DNA from: Maricaulis sp947259345
GTDB taxonomy: Bacteria; Pseudomonadota; Alphaproteobacteria; Caulobacterales; Maricaulaceae
Direction: 5' to 3'
Assembly: GCA_965217205.1 (NCBI GenBank)
Contig: OZ244254.1
Coordinates: 1,984,001-2,048,000 of the forward strand
Length of the DNA: 64,000 nucleotides
The notes below the pieces were generated by a model, which had not been told where the DNA came from, made no database searches, and saw nothing but the letters and a program-made list of their open reading frames with translations. Below are positions 1 to 8,335 of this stretch, one piece after another (the first letter of the stretch is position 1; every line of letters starts with the position of its first letter). A program made the translations under genes and the position numbers.

Positions 1-899
1 CCGGTCGGTTCTTCCGGGTGCAGGGTGCTTTGGTGGGCCAGCTCCAGACCGGCATGACCGATCAGGTCCGACATTTCCTCATCCGCAAAGCCCAGGCGAC
101 GGTGGAAATGATCTTCGCGCAGGGTCTCCAGCTGATGCGGTGCGAAGTCGACAATCAGAAGATTCCCGCCGGGCTTCAGGACGCGGGCACACTCATCCAC
201 CGCGAGGGCCGGGTCGTCGAGATAGTGCAATACCTGGTGCACGGTGACCAGGTCGGCGACCGCCGTATCAAAGGGCAAGGCCCCGACATCGGCATGACGA
301 ACCGAGCAATGCCTCAGGCCTGCCCGCTCGAGATTGAGGCGCGCGACATTGAGCATGGAATGGTTGATATCGACGCCGATCCCGCGTTCGACCCGGTCCG
401 AAAAAAGCTCGAGGACGCGGCCCGTACCAACACCGACATCGATCATCAGGCCGAATGGCCCCGAACCTGCCAGCTCGCGCATGGCCGCCTCGACCTTGTG
501 GTCGGCCAGATGGAGAGACCGGATCGTGTCCCAGTCTTCTGCCACGCTTTCGAAATACGCCTGTGCAGCCTGGGCGCGGGCATGCTTGATCGCCTCCAGA
601 CGCAATACGTCCCGGGTCAGCACCGCATCATTCTCGGGCACCAGTTCATTGGCCATCTGCGCCAGTTTGCGCCCCCCGCCCGCATCGGTCAGTCGGTAGA
701 AGACATAGGCGCCTTCCGGCAAACGCTCTGCCAGTCCGGCGTCGGTGAGGAGTTTCAGGTGGCGCGAGACGCGCGGCTGGCTCTGTCCGAGAATTGAGAC
801 CAGTTCGGACACGGTCAGCTCACCTCGCGACAAAAGAGCGACGATGCGCAGGCGCGTCGGTTCGGCGAGTGCTTTGAGCTGTGTGACGATCGCGTCCAT
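1..899 (-). CDS. ArsR-family HTH regulator fused to SAM-dependent methyltransferase (3' end outside window)
   Basis: The coding strand runs leftward from ATG at 899 and is still open at base 1, so the C-terminus is missing. The first ~95 residues form an ArsR-type winged helix (MDAIVTQLKALAEPTRLRIV, then a recognition helix around QSQPRVSRHLKLL). A class I methyltransferase fold follows, with a clear SAM motif I (DVGVGTGR) and a downstream HQVLHYLDDPALAVDE block. This two-domain architecture is common in alphaproteobacteria, usually next to methionine-cycle genes (metF/metH), so a role in SAM/methionine control is likely; those genes would lie to the left and are not visible here. It is divergent from the dehydrogenase at 998 with a 98-bp shared promoter region. 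Confidence 0.85.
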   Translation of the reverse strand, partial: MDAIVTQLKALAEPTRLRIVALLSRGELTVSELVSILGQSQPRVSRHLKLLTDAGLAERLPEGAYVFYRLTDAGGGRKLAQMANELVPENDAVLTRDVLRLEAIKHARAQAAQAYFESVAEDWDTIRSLHLADHKVEAAMRELAGSGPFGLMIDVGVGTGRVLELFSDRVERGIGVDINHSMLNVARLNLERAGLRHCSVRHADVGALPFDTAVADLVTVHQVLHYLDDPALAVDECARVLKPGGNLLIVDFAPHQLETLREDHFHRRLGFADEEMSDLIGHAGLELAHQSTLHPEEPT

Positions 900-997
900 G
901 GAATCCCGGCAAGACCTGCAGAATATGCCTTGCTTTTATCTGCATCCCCACGAAGTTCAAACCGAGCCGCTCAGGAAGGCCGACTCGGGAGTATGTC

Positions 998-2266
998 GTG
1001 GCCAAGCAGGATGTGATCATTGTCGGGGCAGGCCTTGCCGGCGTCAGCACAGCCTACGCCCTGCGCGAGCGCGGGCATGATGTGCTGGTCCTTGACGCGC
1101 ATGAGGGCCCGGCGCTGGAAACCAGCTTTGCCAATGCCGGCGCCCTGACTCCGTCCGAGCCGGAACCCTGGAACGCGCCCGGCGTGCACTGGCAATTACT
1201 GGCGTCCCTGCCCGATCCGCATTCGGCGATGAAGCTGCGTCTGGCGCCATTGCCCGGACTGCTTCCCTGGGGCCTGAAATTTCTCGCCAATTCGTCGCGC
1301 AAGCGCTTCGAGGCCGCTTCGCTCGCCAATTTCGCCCTGTCACGCTACTCGCTTGGCCTGACCCAGCGCGCACGGGACGCGCACAAGCTGGAATTCGCCA
1401 ATCTCGCCCGCGGCACAATGAAGGTTTGCCGCGATGCGCGGGCACTGGAACCTGCGCACCAGGCCAGCCAGGCGCTGGCGGATGCCGGGCTGCGCTTCGA
1501 GATTCTCGACCGCGCGGCTGTCACAGCCCGAGAACCGCTCCTGTCGGATGTCGCCAACGACCTCGCCGGGGCGATCTTCTATCCGGATGACGAGAGCGGT
1601 GACGCGCACCGGTTCACGGTATCGCTGGCTGACGTCGCGCGCCAAGCCGGCGTGCGCTTCGAGTATAATTCACCGGTTTCCAGCCTGATCGACCGGGCCG
1701 GCCGGATCACCGGTGTGCGCACGCCAACAGAGGAGATCGAGGCGGATCAGGTCATCCTCACGACCGGACATGCGACGCGTGGTCTGCTCGCACCGCTCGG
1801 CCTGCATATTCCGGTGCGCCCGGTGAAGGGGTATTCGCTGAGCCTCGACATGTCGGGGCTAAACCAGCGCCCCTCACTGCCAGTGGTGGACGAGGCCCTG
1901 CACGCCATTGTCACCCCGCTCGGCGAAACATTGCGCATAGCCGGCACGGCTGAGTTCGCCGGCGAGGACCGGACCCTGCGGGCCGAGCGCATCGACAATC
2001 TGCGCCAATTGCTGACGCGCCTCTATCCGGCCCTCGCCGAGCAATTACTGCCCGGCGAGCAAAAGCCCTGGTGTGGCTTCCGCCCGATGTCAGCGGATGG
2101 GCGTCCCTTCATTGGCGAAACGCGGGCGGACGGTTTGTGGATCAATACCGGACACGGCCATCTCGGCTGGACCCAGGCGATGGGCTCGGCGGGCCTGCTG
2201 GCGGCCCTGCTGGATGGCGAGCCAGCGCCCGTTCCCGCCGCCCCCTTCTCCGCCAAACGCTTCTAG
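998..2266 (+). CDS. FAD-dependent amino acid dehydrogenase, DadA-like
   Basis: 422 residues from a GTG start at 998. The start is supported by a CGGGAG ribosome site six bases upstream; the ATG at 993 is in another frame. The N-terminus is a Rossmann dinucleotide-binding fold (VIIVGAGLAGVSTAYALRERG, glycines 10, 12 and 15). The C-terminus has the DAO-type ending with WCGFRPMSADGRPFIG and INTGHGHLGWTQAMGSA, as in D-amino acid dehydrogenase small subunits. Expected role: oxidative deamination of D-amino acids (possibly D-alanine) at the cytoplasmic membrane, passing electrons to quinones. The exact substrate cannot be read from sequence. Its 3' end overlaps the convergent marR-like gene by 4 bp. 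Confidence 0.85.
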   Translation: MAKQDVIIVGAGLAGVSTAYALRERGHDVLVLDAHEGPALETSFANAGALTPSEPEPWNAPGVHWQLLASLPDPHSAMKLRLAPLPGLLPWGLKFLANSSRKRFEAASLANFALSRYSLGLTQRARDAHKLEFANLARGTMKVCRDARALEPAHQASQALADAGLRFEILDRAAVTAREPLLSDVANDLAGAIFYPDDESGDAHRFTVSLADVARQAGVRFEYNSPVSSLIDRAGRITGVRTPTEEIEADQVILTTGHATRGLLAPLGLHIPVRPVKGYSLSLDMSGLNQRPSLPVVDEALHAIVTPLGETLRIAGTAEFAGEDRTLRAERIDNLRQLLTRLYPALAEQLLPGEQKPWCGFRPMSADGRPFIGETRADGLWINTGHGHLGWTQAMGSAGLLAALLDGEPAPVPAAPFSAKRF

Positions 2267-2769
2267 TCACCACCCGCCTCCTTGAAGCGGGCGGCAAAGC
2301 TCTTGCGGTCAAGGGCAGCGTCAAAGGCCTGGGCCGCGGCGAAGACATCCATCCCGATTTCGCCGAAAAGCTCCGCATAGACGCGATTGGTCCGGTCCAT
2401 GAAGCGGCGGATCCGCTCGGCCTCGGCCCGGCCGGCATCGGTCAGCGTCAAGGGTTTGCGACGGGCATCTGCGGGATCATCGCCGCGTGCGAGGAAGCCG
2501 AGCCTATCGAGCGCTCGCGAGGTCTTGATCACGGCGGCATGGGTCACACCCAGGCGGCGCGCCAGCTCGGTGACGCTCTGATCGGCCCGGTCCAGGAGCA
2601 GCATCATCGAAAAGGTACGCAGGGGCGCGCGAATGCCCGCCGCATCAGCCGGCCCCGAGCCATCCTCGACCAAGCGATCCACCAGCCGTCCCAGCAGGAG
2701 GCCGAGAAAACCCGGCGCCAATGCGCCGTGAATGAGGGCGTCGAGCTCGGTCTGCGATGCATTGGACAT
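2263..2769 (-). CDS. MarR-family transcriptional regulator
   Basis: 168 residues with a central winged helix: DQSVTELARRLGVTHAAVIKTSRALDRLG is the helix-turn-helix and the wing is ARGDDPADARRKPLTLTDAG. Long flanking helices probably form the dimerisation domain. The start at 2769 follows a strong GGGGAGG site. It faces the S41-like lipoprotein gene across a 62-bp divergent region filled by a near-perfect 38-bp palindrome (2789-2826), so autoregulation and control of the divergent gene are likely. The ligand is unknown. Confidence 0.85.
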   Translation of the reverse strand: MSNASQTELDALIHGALAPGFLGLLLGRLVDRLVEDGSGPADAAGIRAPLRTFSMMLLLDRADQSVTELARRLGVTHAAVIKTSRALDRLGFLARGDDPADARRKPLTLTDAGRAEAERIRRFMDRTNRVYAELFGEIGMDVFAAAQAFDAALDRKSFAARFKEAGGD

Positions 2770-2788
2770 GATGATTGCCTCCCCAAAT

Positions 2789-2826
2789 TATATGCGTTAC
2801 TAGTAACGTTACTGGTAACGCATATA
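2789..2826. promoter_or_regulatory. Nested palindromic operator between divergent marR-like and S41 genes
   Basis: A 38-bp palindrome with one mismatched pair. Its core is two abutting 12-mers, GTTACTAGTAAC (2796-2807, perfect) and GTTACTGGTAAC (2808-2819, one mismatched pair), flanked by TATATGC and its complement. It sits between the starts of the MarR gene (2769, minus) and the S41 gene (2832, plus), where a dimeric winged-helix repressor would be expected to bind. The tandem arrangement suggests two dimers side by side. Confidence 0.8.
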
Positions 2827-2831
2827 GAGAA

Positions 2832-4163
2832 ATGAGCCTGTTCATGCCAAATGTCCACACCTGTATTGCCGCGCTCGCCCTGCTCTGCCTGCCCGCCTGC
2901 GTCAACGCCCAGTCGGACGGTATCGACGCCAGTGCGGTCGCCGCCGATGTGACCGAATGGGAGAACTGGCTGTTTGCGACCCATCCGCAACCGGAATTCA
3001 GCATGGATGTGGGCGACGTTCGGGCCCGCTTCGACCAGGTGCGTGACGGGCTTGAAGGGCCCTACTCGCGGCGCGAAGCCTGGCTCGCCCTCGCCGTGCT
3101 CAACCCGCATTTCGCCGACGGTCATGTCACCCTGCGCCTGCCGAGCGAGGAGTATGAGGCCTGGCTGGCTGACGGCGGAGCAGACTTCTCCCTGCCCGTT
3201 CGCATCGAGGGCGACCAGCTGCGCGTGGCCGACACCATCGCCGAGGAGAGCCGTGTCCGGGCCGGCGAGACCATTACCGTCATCAATGACCAGCCGGTCG
3301 GCCCGCTGATCGCAGCCGCTGTCAGTCGCGCCAATGGCGATACGCCCGGCCTGCGGCGGCATGTCGTGGAGACACGCTTTGCCAGCTATCTCTGGGCGCT
3401 GACCGGTGGCGCTGCGGACTGGCAGGTCACCGCGCAAAATGCCCACGGGCAGACACGCACAATCACGCTTGATCCGCAGCGGGAACGCGCCGGACAGGAT
3501 CCCGAACCCTGGTCTCTGGCCTTCCAGGACGACGCCGCCATCCTCACCCTCAACACCTTCGCGCCCACGGTCGAGGCCGAATTCGACGCCTTCATCGATG
3601 CCAGCTTTGCCGCGATCGCCGCGCGCGGCAGCGAGATCCTGGTCATCGATATCAGCGAGAATGGCGGCGGCGCCCACATGCTCTCCGACCATTTGCTGGC
3701 CTATCTCACCGATCAGCGCCACACGCCGCTCTCTGCCGTCACCGCCCGCATCACACCGGAAAACCAGGCCCTGATCCCCGGATCGGAGCTCGGCCAAGTC
3801 GTCTCGATCCCCTTCGCACAATGGGTCGAACCGCCGGCCGAACTACCGCACCGCTTCGAGGGACGCTTCGCCTTTCTGGTCGGGGCCGGCACCTATTCCC
3901 AAGCCATCGTCCTGGCTGCCACAGCGCAGGACTTCGACATCGCCCCGATCGCCGGGCCCGGCACGGAAGGACGGGCGAACTCGACCGGCCAGGTCCAGCT
4001 GCACCGCCTCGCCAACACGGACCTGGAAGCCGCCGCCCCGATCTATGTCTTCACCCGCGCCTCCGGCGACAGCTCCAGCGCGCCCATCATTCCGGACCTG
4101 CCCTTGAGCGGGTCCCGCGACGCCCAGATCGACGCGCTGATCGCGCATCTTCGGCAAGATTAG
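2832..4163 (+). CDS. S41-family peptidase-like lipoprotein
   Basis: 443 residues from ATG 2832 (an in-frame ATG at 2844 is also possible; the longer frame to 2775 runs through the operator and is unlikely). The N-terminus is a lipoprotein signal ending in LCLPAC, with Cys23 as the lipidated residue. The C-terminal half carries the tail-specific/S41 peptidase pattern: ILVIDISENGGGAHMLSDHLLAYL followed by FLVGAGTYSQAIVLA, where Ser356 is the expected nucleophile. An envelope-anchored protease is likely. It is divergent from, and probably repressed by, the MarR regulator. The 3' end overlaps the convergent CPBP gene by 4 bp. Confidence 0.75.
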   Translation: MSLFMPNVHTCIAALALLCLPACVNAQSDGIDASAVAADVTEWENWLFATHPQPEFSMDVGDVRARFDQVRDGLEGPYSRREAWLALAVLNPHFADGHVTLRLPSEEYEAWLADGGADFSLPVRIEGDQLRVADTIAEESRVRAGETITVINDQPVGPLIAAAVSRANGDTPGLRRHVVETRFASYLWALTGGAADWQVTAQNAHGQTRTITLDPQRERAGQDPEPWSLAFQDDAAILTLNTFAPTVEAEFDAFIDASFAAIAARGSEILVIDISENGGGAHMLSDHLLAYLTDQRHTPLSAVTARITPENQALIPGSELGQVVSIPFAQWVEPPAELPHRFEGRFAFLVGAGTYSQAIVLAATAQDFDIAPIAGPGTEGRANSTGQVQLHRLANTDLEAAAPIYVFTRASGDSSSAPIIPDLPLSGSRDAQIDALIAHLRQD

Positions 4164-4894
4164 GGCGACCAGATCAGTCCCAGCCCGATGCCCAGCGCGT
4201 TATTGGTGATATGGGCGGCAATGGCCGGCCAGATCGACCCGGTGCGCCAGTAGAGCCAGCACAGGAGCAGCGCCATCAGCGCCGCCGAGATGGCTTGCGG
4301 CGGCAGGATGTGAGCAACCCCGAACATGATCGAGGAGATGATGGCGGCCAGCCAGACCGGGTGGTGACCCGACATCCAGCGGAACAGAAATCCGCGGAAG
4401 AAGACCTCCTCGGCGAACGGCGTCACCGCGATCGTCATGACCAGGAAGCCGATACTCATCCAGGTTGAATTGCCCGGATCGAGGGCGAAGGGCGTCGACA
4501 TGAAGGCAATCCAGTCGGGCATGGCCACGACCATCAGCTTTGCCAGGACGAGACGCAGACCAAAGGCGACCGCGCCGACCACCACCGCCAGCCCGATCCA
4601 GCGCCAGGACACGGCCACCAGACCGACCCAGCGCGGCCCGCGCCGGTGCAGGAGCAAGGCGCCGATCACCACCGCCGCCAGCACGGCAATCGCCTTGTTG
4701 AGCTGGCCGAACATCAACACGCCCGGCGGCAGGCGCGGCCCTTCGCCCAGATAGACCTCCATGCCGACGGTCTGGCGCACAATTTCCATATGCGCCCAGC
4801 TGAGCAGGACATAGCCGGTCATGGCGCTGGCGAGGATGGCGATGCCGGGCCAGAAGCGCCACGGGCTTTCGAGTGACTTGATACGCTTGGACAT
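4160..4894 (-). CDS. CPBP-family intramembrane metalloprotease (CAAX-like)
   Basis: 244 residues with about six to eight hydrophobic segments. The family motifs are present in order: EEVFFRG (Glu162, Glu163, Arg167), FGVAHI (His195) and HITNN (His228, Asn231/232), which form the metal site of Rce1/CPBP proteases. The extra length before motif 1 includes a soluble loop at ~40-60. Bacterial members act in membrane protein maturation or peptide self-immunity; nothing nearby hints at a bacteriocin. An AGGGAGGTCT site precedes the start. Confidence 0.85.
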   Translation of the reverse strand: MSKRIKSLESPWRFWPGIAILASAMTGYVLLSWAHMEIVRQTVGMEVYLGEGPRLPPGVLMFGQLNKAIAVLAAVVIGALLLHRRGPRWVGLVAVSWRWIGLAVVVGAVAFGLRLVLAKLMVVAMPDWIAFMSTPFALDPGNSTWMSIGFLVMTIAVTPFAEEVFFRGFLFRWMSGHHPVWLAAIISSIMFGVAHILPPQAISAALMALLLCWLYWRTGSIWPAIAAHITNNALGIGLGLIWSP

Positions 4895-4995
4895 GAGACC
4901 TCCCTGTTGGTTCAGGAAGGCTGGCCGGGCGGGTCAGGCGCGACCATCGACAGATGTTGGCAATCTGTCGGTCAACAAGTGTCAGGCGACAGATT

Positions 4996-5694
4996 TCAGG
5001 CGATGTCGTCGAGCAGACCATAGCGCAGCGCCATCGGCCGCACCTGGCCGCGACGCTTGATACCCAGCTTCAGATAAAGGTCGGAATTATAGGTTCGCAC
5101 CGTCGTCGGCGAAAGATTGAGATCCCGCGCAATGTCCTTGTCGGTAAGACCCGCCGAGAGCAAGCGGATGAGCTGGCGGTCCCGGTCTGACAGGTCCTGC
5201 AAGTGATCCGGAAGCGGCTCAACCGGCGCCTTGGCCGTCGCCGACCTCAGGTGAGACACGGACAGGATCGCCCGGCTGCGCGGCGCATACCGCACCGTAT
5301 AGGTCAGGCCGGGCGTCAATTGTTCACGCCAGAAGGGGAGAAGCGGGAAGCGTTCCCCGCCCAGATGCAGGGTTTCACTGGGTAAGTGGATCAGGCCGAA
5401 ACCGCCGCGCATCCGGATATCGGCATATCCGCGGGTTTCCTGCACACGATTATCCGCAAGGTCCCGCCCGGCCGTCCACCACCGCAAAGGGGCCGGCGCC
5501 AGAAACAGGGCCACGCCGCCAAAGGCCAGGACTGACAGCCAGAGTGCCTGGCGCGACTCCCCATCGCCGCCGCGAATTGCGGACAGGACCAGAAACGCAA
5601 ACAGGGGCAAAACCAGCACGAACAGTGCAAACATGAAAAGGACCTGGCGCGAACGCCAGGCCCTCAATTCACGCTGTTCGTCTTCGCTCAGCAT
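4996..5694 (-). CDS. Membrane-anchored LuxR-type transcriptional regulator
   Basis: 232 residues from ATG 5694. Two transmembrane segments (~18-40 and ~50-68) come first, then a ~90-residue middle domain, then a GerE/LuxR helix-turn-helix at ~165-225 (LSDRDRQLIRLLSAGLTDKDIARDLNLSPTTVRTYNSDLYLKLGI, given in part). No receiver or autoinducer domain is seen. The start codon lies one base after the ettA stop (TAA-G-ATG), so translation is probably coupled to ettA. Target genes are unknown. Confidence 0.8.
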   Translation of the reverse strand: MLSEDEQRELRAWRSRQVLFMFALFVLVLPLFAFLVLSAIRGGDGESRQALWLSVLAFGGVALFLAPAPLRWWTAGRDLADNRVQETRGYADIRMRGGFGLIHLPSETLHLGGERFPLLPFWREQLTPGLTYTVRYAPRSRAILSVSHLRSATAKAPVEPLPDHLQDLSDRDRQLIRLLSAGLTDKDIARDLNLSPTTVRTYNSDLYLKLGIKRRGQVRPMALRYGLLDDIA

Positions 5695-5695
5695 C

Positions 5696-7363
5696 TTACC
5701 GCGCGAATTTCTGGAACTTGATCTTCTTGGGCATGTCGGCGTCGGGACCGAGCCGGCGCTTCTTGTCCTCGATATAGTCCTCGAAATTGCCTTCGAACCA
5801 TTCGACATGGCTGTCGCCTTCAAAGGCGAGGATGTGCGTGGCCAGACGGTCGAGGAAGAAACGGTCGTGCGAGATGACCACGGCACAGCCCGGATAGGCT
5901 TCCAGCGCCTGTTCCAGCGCCGCCAGGGTCTCGACGTCGAGATCATTGGTCGGCTCATCGAGCAGCAGCAGATTGCCGCCGGTCTGCAGCATCTTGGCGA
6001 GGTGGACGCGGTTGCGCTCACCGCCGGACAGGAGGCCGACCTTCTTTTGCTGGTCGCCGCCCTTGAAGTTGAACGTGCCGACATAGGCGCGCGAGGGAAC
6101 TTCCTTGCCACCCAGCTCGATCATGTCATTGCCGCCGGAGATTTCCTGCCAGACCGTCTTGTTCGGATCGAGCGTGTCGCGCGACTGGTCGACATAGCCC
6201 AGCTTCACGGTGTCACCGAGGCGGATCGAGCCTTCGTCCGGGGTTTCCTGGCCGGTGATCATCTTGAACAGGGTGGATTTACCCGCCCCGTTCGGACCGA
6301 TCACCCCGACCACGCCGCCCGGCGGCAGCTTGAAGGAGAGGCCGTCGATGAGGAGTTTGTCCTCGAAGCCTTTTTTGAGGTTTTCCACCTCAACCACGAC
6401 ACCGCCCAGGCGCGGGCCGGGCGGAATGGTGATCTGGGCCGTGGTGATCTCGGCGCGTTCGGCCGCATCCCGCAGATCCTCATAGGATTTGATACGGGCC
6501 TTTGACTTGGCCTGACGGGCTTTCGGCGAGGAGCGGATCCACTCCAGTTCGCGCATCAGGGCGCGATCCTTGGCGCTCTTTTCGCGATCTTCCTGGGCCA
6601 GACGCTTGGACTTCTGTTCCAGCCAGGCCGAATAACCACCCTCGTAGGGCACACCCCGACCGCGATCGAGTTCGAGCGTCCAGGTGGTGATCGAGTCGAG
6701 GAAGTAACGGTCGTGGGTGACGACCAGGACGGCGCCCTTGAAGTCTTCCAGATAATTCTGGAGCCATTGCACGCTCTCGGCGTCGAGATGGTTGGTCGGC
6801 TCATCGAGCAGCAGCATGTGCGGGTCGGACAGGAGAAGGCGGCACAGGGCGACACGGCGACGCTCACCACCGGACAGATCGGTGACCGGCCAGTCGGCCG
6901 GCGGGCAGCGCAGGGCCGTCATCGCCATCTCGATCTTCGAGTCGATATCCCAGGCATTGTCATTATCGATACGCTCCTGGAGCGCCGTCATCTTCTCCAT
7001 CAGCTCGTCGCTATAATCTTCCGCGAGCTGCATGGAGATGGCATTGAACTCTTCCAGAAGCTGTTTCGGGGCCGAGCCTTCGATCACGTTTTCCCAGACC
7101 GTCTTGTCTTCATCGAGCTGCGGCTCCTGGGCGAGGTAACCGACCTTCACACCCTTTTCGGCCCAGGCCTCACCGGTAAATTCGGTGTCCATGCCGGCCA
7201 TGATCTTCAAGAGGGTGGATTTACCGGCACCATTGACGCCGACAACACCGATCTTGGCATCGGGCAGGAAGTGCAGGGAAATCCCGTCAAAGACGGGCTT
7301 GGCAGCGCCCGGATAGGTCTTCGACAGCTTGTCCATGTGATAGACGAATTTGTAAGCGGCCAT
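5696..7363 (-). CDS. ettA: Energy-dependent translational throttle protein EttA (ABC-F)
   Basis: 555 residues from ATG 7363 (MAAYKFVYHMDKLSKTYPG), the same length as the E. coli protein; an upstream in-frame extension to 7486 has no family support. Two ABC domains are present: Walker A GVNGAGKSTLLK and GPNGAGKSTLFK, signatures LSGGERRRVALCRLLL and LSGGERNRVHLAKML, and Walker B LLLLDEPTNHLD and LLLLDEPTNDLD. A charged linker with AKSKARIKSYEDL lies between them. EttA binds the ribosomal E site and gates the first elongation step according to ATP/ADP ratio. It is followed at once by the LuxR-type gene. Confidence 0.95.
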   Translation of the reverse strand: MAAYKFVYHMDKLSKTYPGAAKPVFDGISLHFLPDAKIGVVGVNGAGKSTLLKIMAGMDTEFTGEAWAEKGVKVGYLAQEPQLDEDKTVWENVIEGSAPKQLLEEFNAISMQLAEDYSDELMEKMTALQERIDNDNAWDIDSKIEMAMTALRCPPADWPVTDLSGGERRRVALCRLLLSDPHMLLLDEPTNHLDAESVQWLQNYLEDFKGAVLVVTHDRYFLDSITTWTLELDRGRGVPYEGGYSAWLEQKSKRLAQEDREKSAKDRALMRELEWIRSSPKARQAKSKARIKSYEDLRDAAERAEITTAQITIPPGPRLGGVVVEVENLKKGFEDKLLIDGLSFKLPPGGVVGVIGPNGAGKSTLFKMITGQETPDEGSIRLGDTVKLGYVDQSRDTLDPNKTVWQEISGGNDMIELGGKEVPSRAYVGTFNFKGGDQQKKVGLLSGGERNRVHLAKMLQTGGNLLLLDEPTNDLDVETLAALEQALEAYPGCAVVISHDRFFLDRLATHILAFEGDSHVEWFEGNFEDYIEDKKRRLGPDADMPKKIKFQKFAR

Positions 7364-7567
7364 GGGGGAGAGGCTCTCTTGTCTGGCAGGGAATCTTGAG
7401 CCGCACCGTGTAGCGGAGACGCGCTGCAAGGGCAATGCGGGAAAGGTGTGGAGGATTGTCGCCAAGCAACGAGGCACAGCCCCCAAGCCTGCCGTTGACG
7501 CCTGAGCGCGTCGAGCGCGCTACCCCCATTCGAACCACCGTCATCGCACGGTGACCGCACAGCGGGC

Positions 7568-7619
7568 ATCCGGGGGACCCGCGCTTCCCCGTCGACACTT
7601 TTGCTTGGGTCCCCCGGAT
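7568..7619. repeat. Palindromic intergenic repeat element (hairpin)
   Basis: Perfect 13-bp inverted arms ATCCGGGGGACCC (7568-7580) and its complement (7607-7619) around a 26-base loop. The flanks (CGTCATCGCACGGTGACC on the left, ACCGTGGGATTACGGTGA on the right) extend the imperfect symmetry. It resembles the CCGTCATCC...GGATGACGG repeats scattered through alphaproteobacterial genomes. Confidence 0.7.
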
Positions 7620-7687
7620 CGCGGCTTTGCCGCGACCGTGGGATTACGGTGAATTTGATAATTTATCCCCGCGATTACCACACACAC

Positions 7688-7793
7688 CCGTCATCCTGAC
7701 GAAAGTCAGGACCCAGTCTCGCAGACGCGATTTTGCCAGCACTGGCAGCACTTTGCGTCGCAGACTGGGTCCCGGCCTGCGCCGGGATGACGG
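7688..7793. repeat. Long imperfect inverted repeat, CCGTCATCC...GGGATGACGG type
   Basis: The left arm begins CCGTCATCCTGACGAAAG and continues through GGACCCAGTCT. The right arm is AGACTGGGTCCCGGCCTGCG followed by CCGGGATGACGG. About 36 bases pair with a few mismatches around a ~35-base centre that has its own small GCCAGCACTGGC hairpin. This is a typical non-coding genomic repeat; no transposase is near. Confidence 0.75.
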
Positions 7794-8005
7794 TGAGTGG
7801 GGCGAAAAACTTATCCCCACCCCCTCGGAGCCAGCACATACTCCCCTTGTTCCCGCGTCACCTGAGGCCCGGATTGGTTATCCGGGGGCGTGGGGAGGAC
7901 GGAGCTCGTCCGGTGGGGTGGAGTTGACCACCATCCGACCCGGCGTGGCCATCGGCAGGACGGCGGCACAAAGCTCGACCGTTTGATCCTGTCGGTTTCG
8001 AGACG

Positions 8006-8303
8006 GGGCCGGTAACGGCCCTGAGTAAATCTCCGTGTGCGAGGTGCCCCCGGCGCCACCTACACAAATTCCATAGCAAGGCACCGGCAAGGCACCTCGC
8101 ACCCCTCTACGGCCCACACCGCCAGGCGAAATCGTCATGGCGCGAATGGGCGCGTCACCCTTTCCGTCAACAGATATGAGGTGAAGCCATGTCAGCTCGC
8201 CGCCCTGCCCGCGTTGGGGTTTTCCGATCTGGCGCTCACGCGCCTTTCAATCCGGGCGGGGCGGTTGCTGACTCAGGTGTGGTCAGCCAAAGCCGCCCCT
8301 TTT
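8006..8303 (+). ncRNA. Candidate structured RNA or S9 leader ending in an intrinsic terminator
   Basis: This lies in the 970-base gene-free stretch between ettA and the S9 peptidase. Visible elements are a GGGCCG-GTAA-CGGCCC hairpin with a GNRA loop (8006-8021), a perfect 12-bp inverted repeat GTGCGAGGTGCC (8037-8048 with 8091-8102), and a two-tier terminator hairpin (8258-8299) followed by TTTT. Only the plus strand has the T-run, so a rightward transcript should end here, 33 bases before the S9 start. It may be an independent sRNA or an attenuated leader. No known RNA family motif was recognised, and the 5' end is unknown. Confidence 0.35.
8258..8303 (+). terminator. Intrinsic terminator upstream of the S9 peptidase gene
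   Basis: GGGGCGGT (8258-8265) pairs with GCCGCCCC (8292-8299, one G-U). Inside it GCTGAC (8267-8272) pairs with GTCAGC (8282-8287). TTTT follows at 8300-8303. No annotated plus-strand gene lies upstream within 900 bases. Confidence 0.6.
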
Positions 8304-8335
8304 AGAAAGACACCCACACCATCCGGGGAGTTTTC

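Noticed and set aside
2604..3821. 405-codon open frame on the minus strand
   Set aside because: It runs antisense through the S41-like gene and the operator, has no domain, and reflects GC-rich codon-position bias.
4949..4969. GACAGAT-GTTGGCA-ATCTGTC hairpin between the LuxR and CPBP genes
   Set aside because: No T-run on either strand and a short stem; could be a small operator, but nothing else supports it.
8006..8021. Resemblance of the GCCGGTAACGGCC hairpin to a part of RNase P RNA
   Set aside because: The universally conserved RNase P elements (GAGGAAAGTCCGGGC, ACAGAA) are absent on both strands here.
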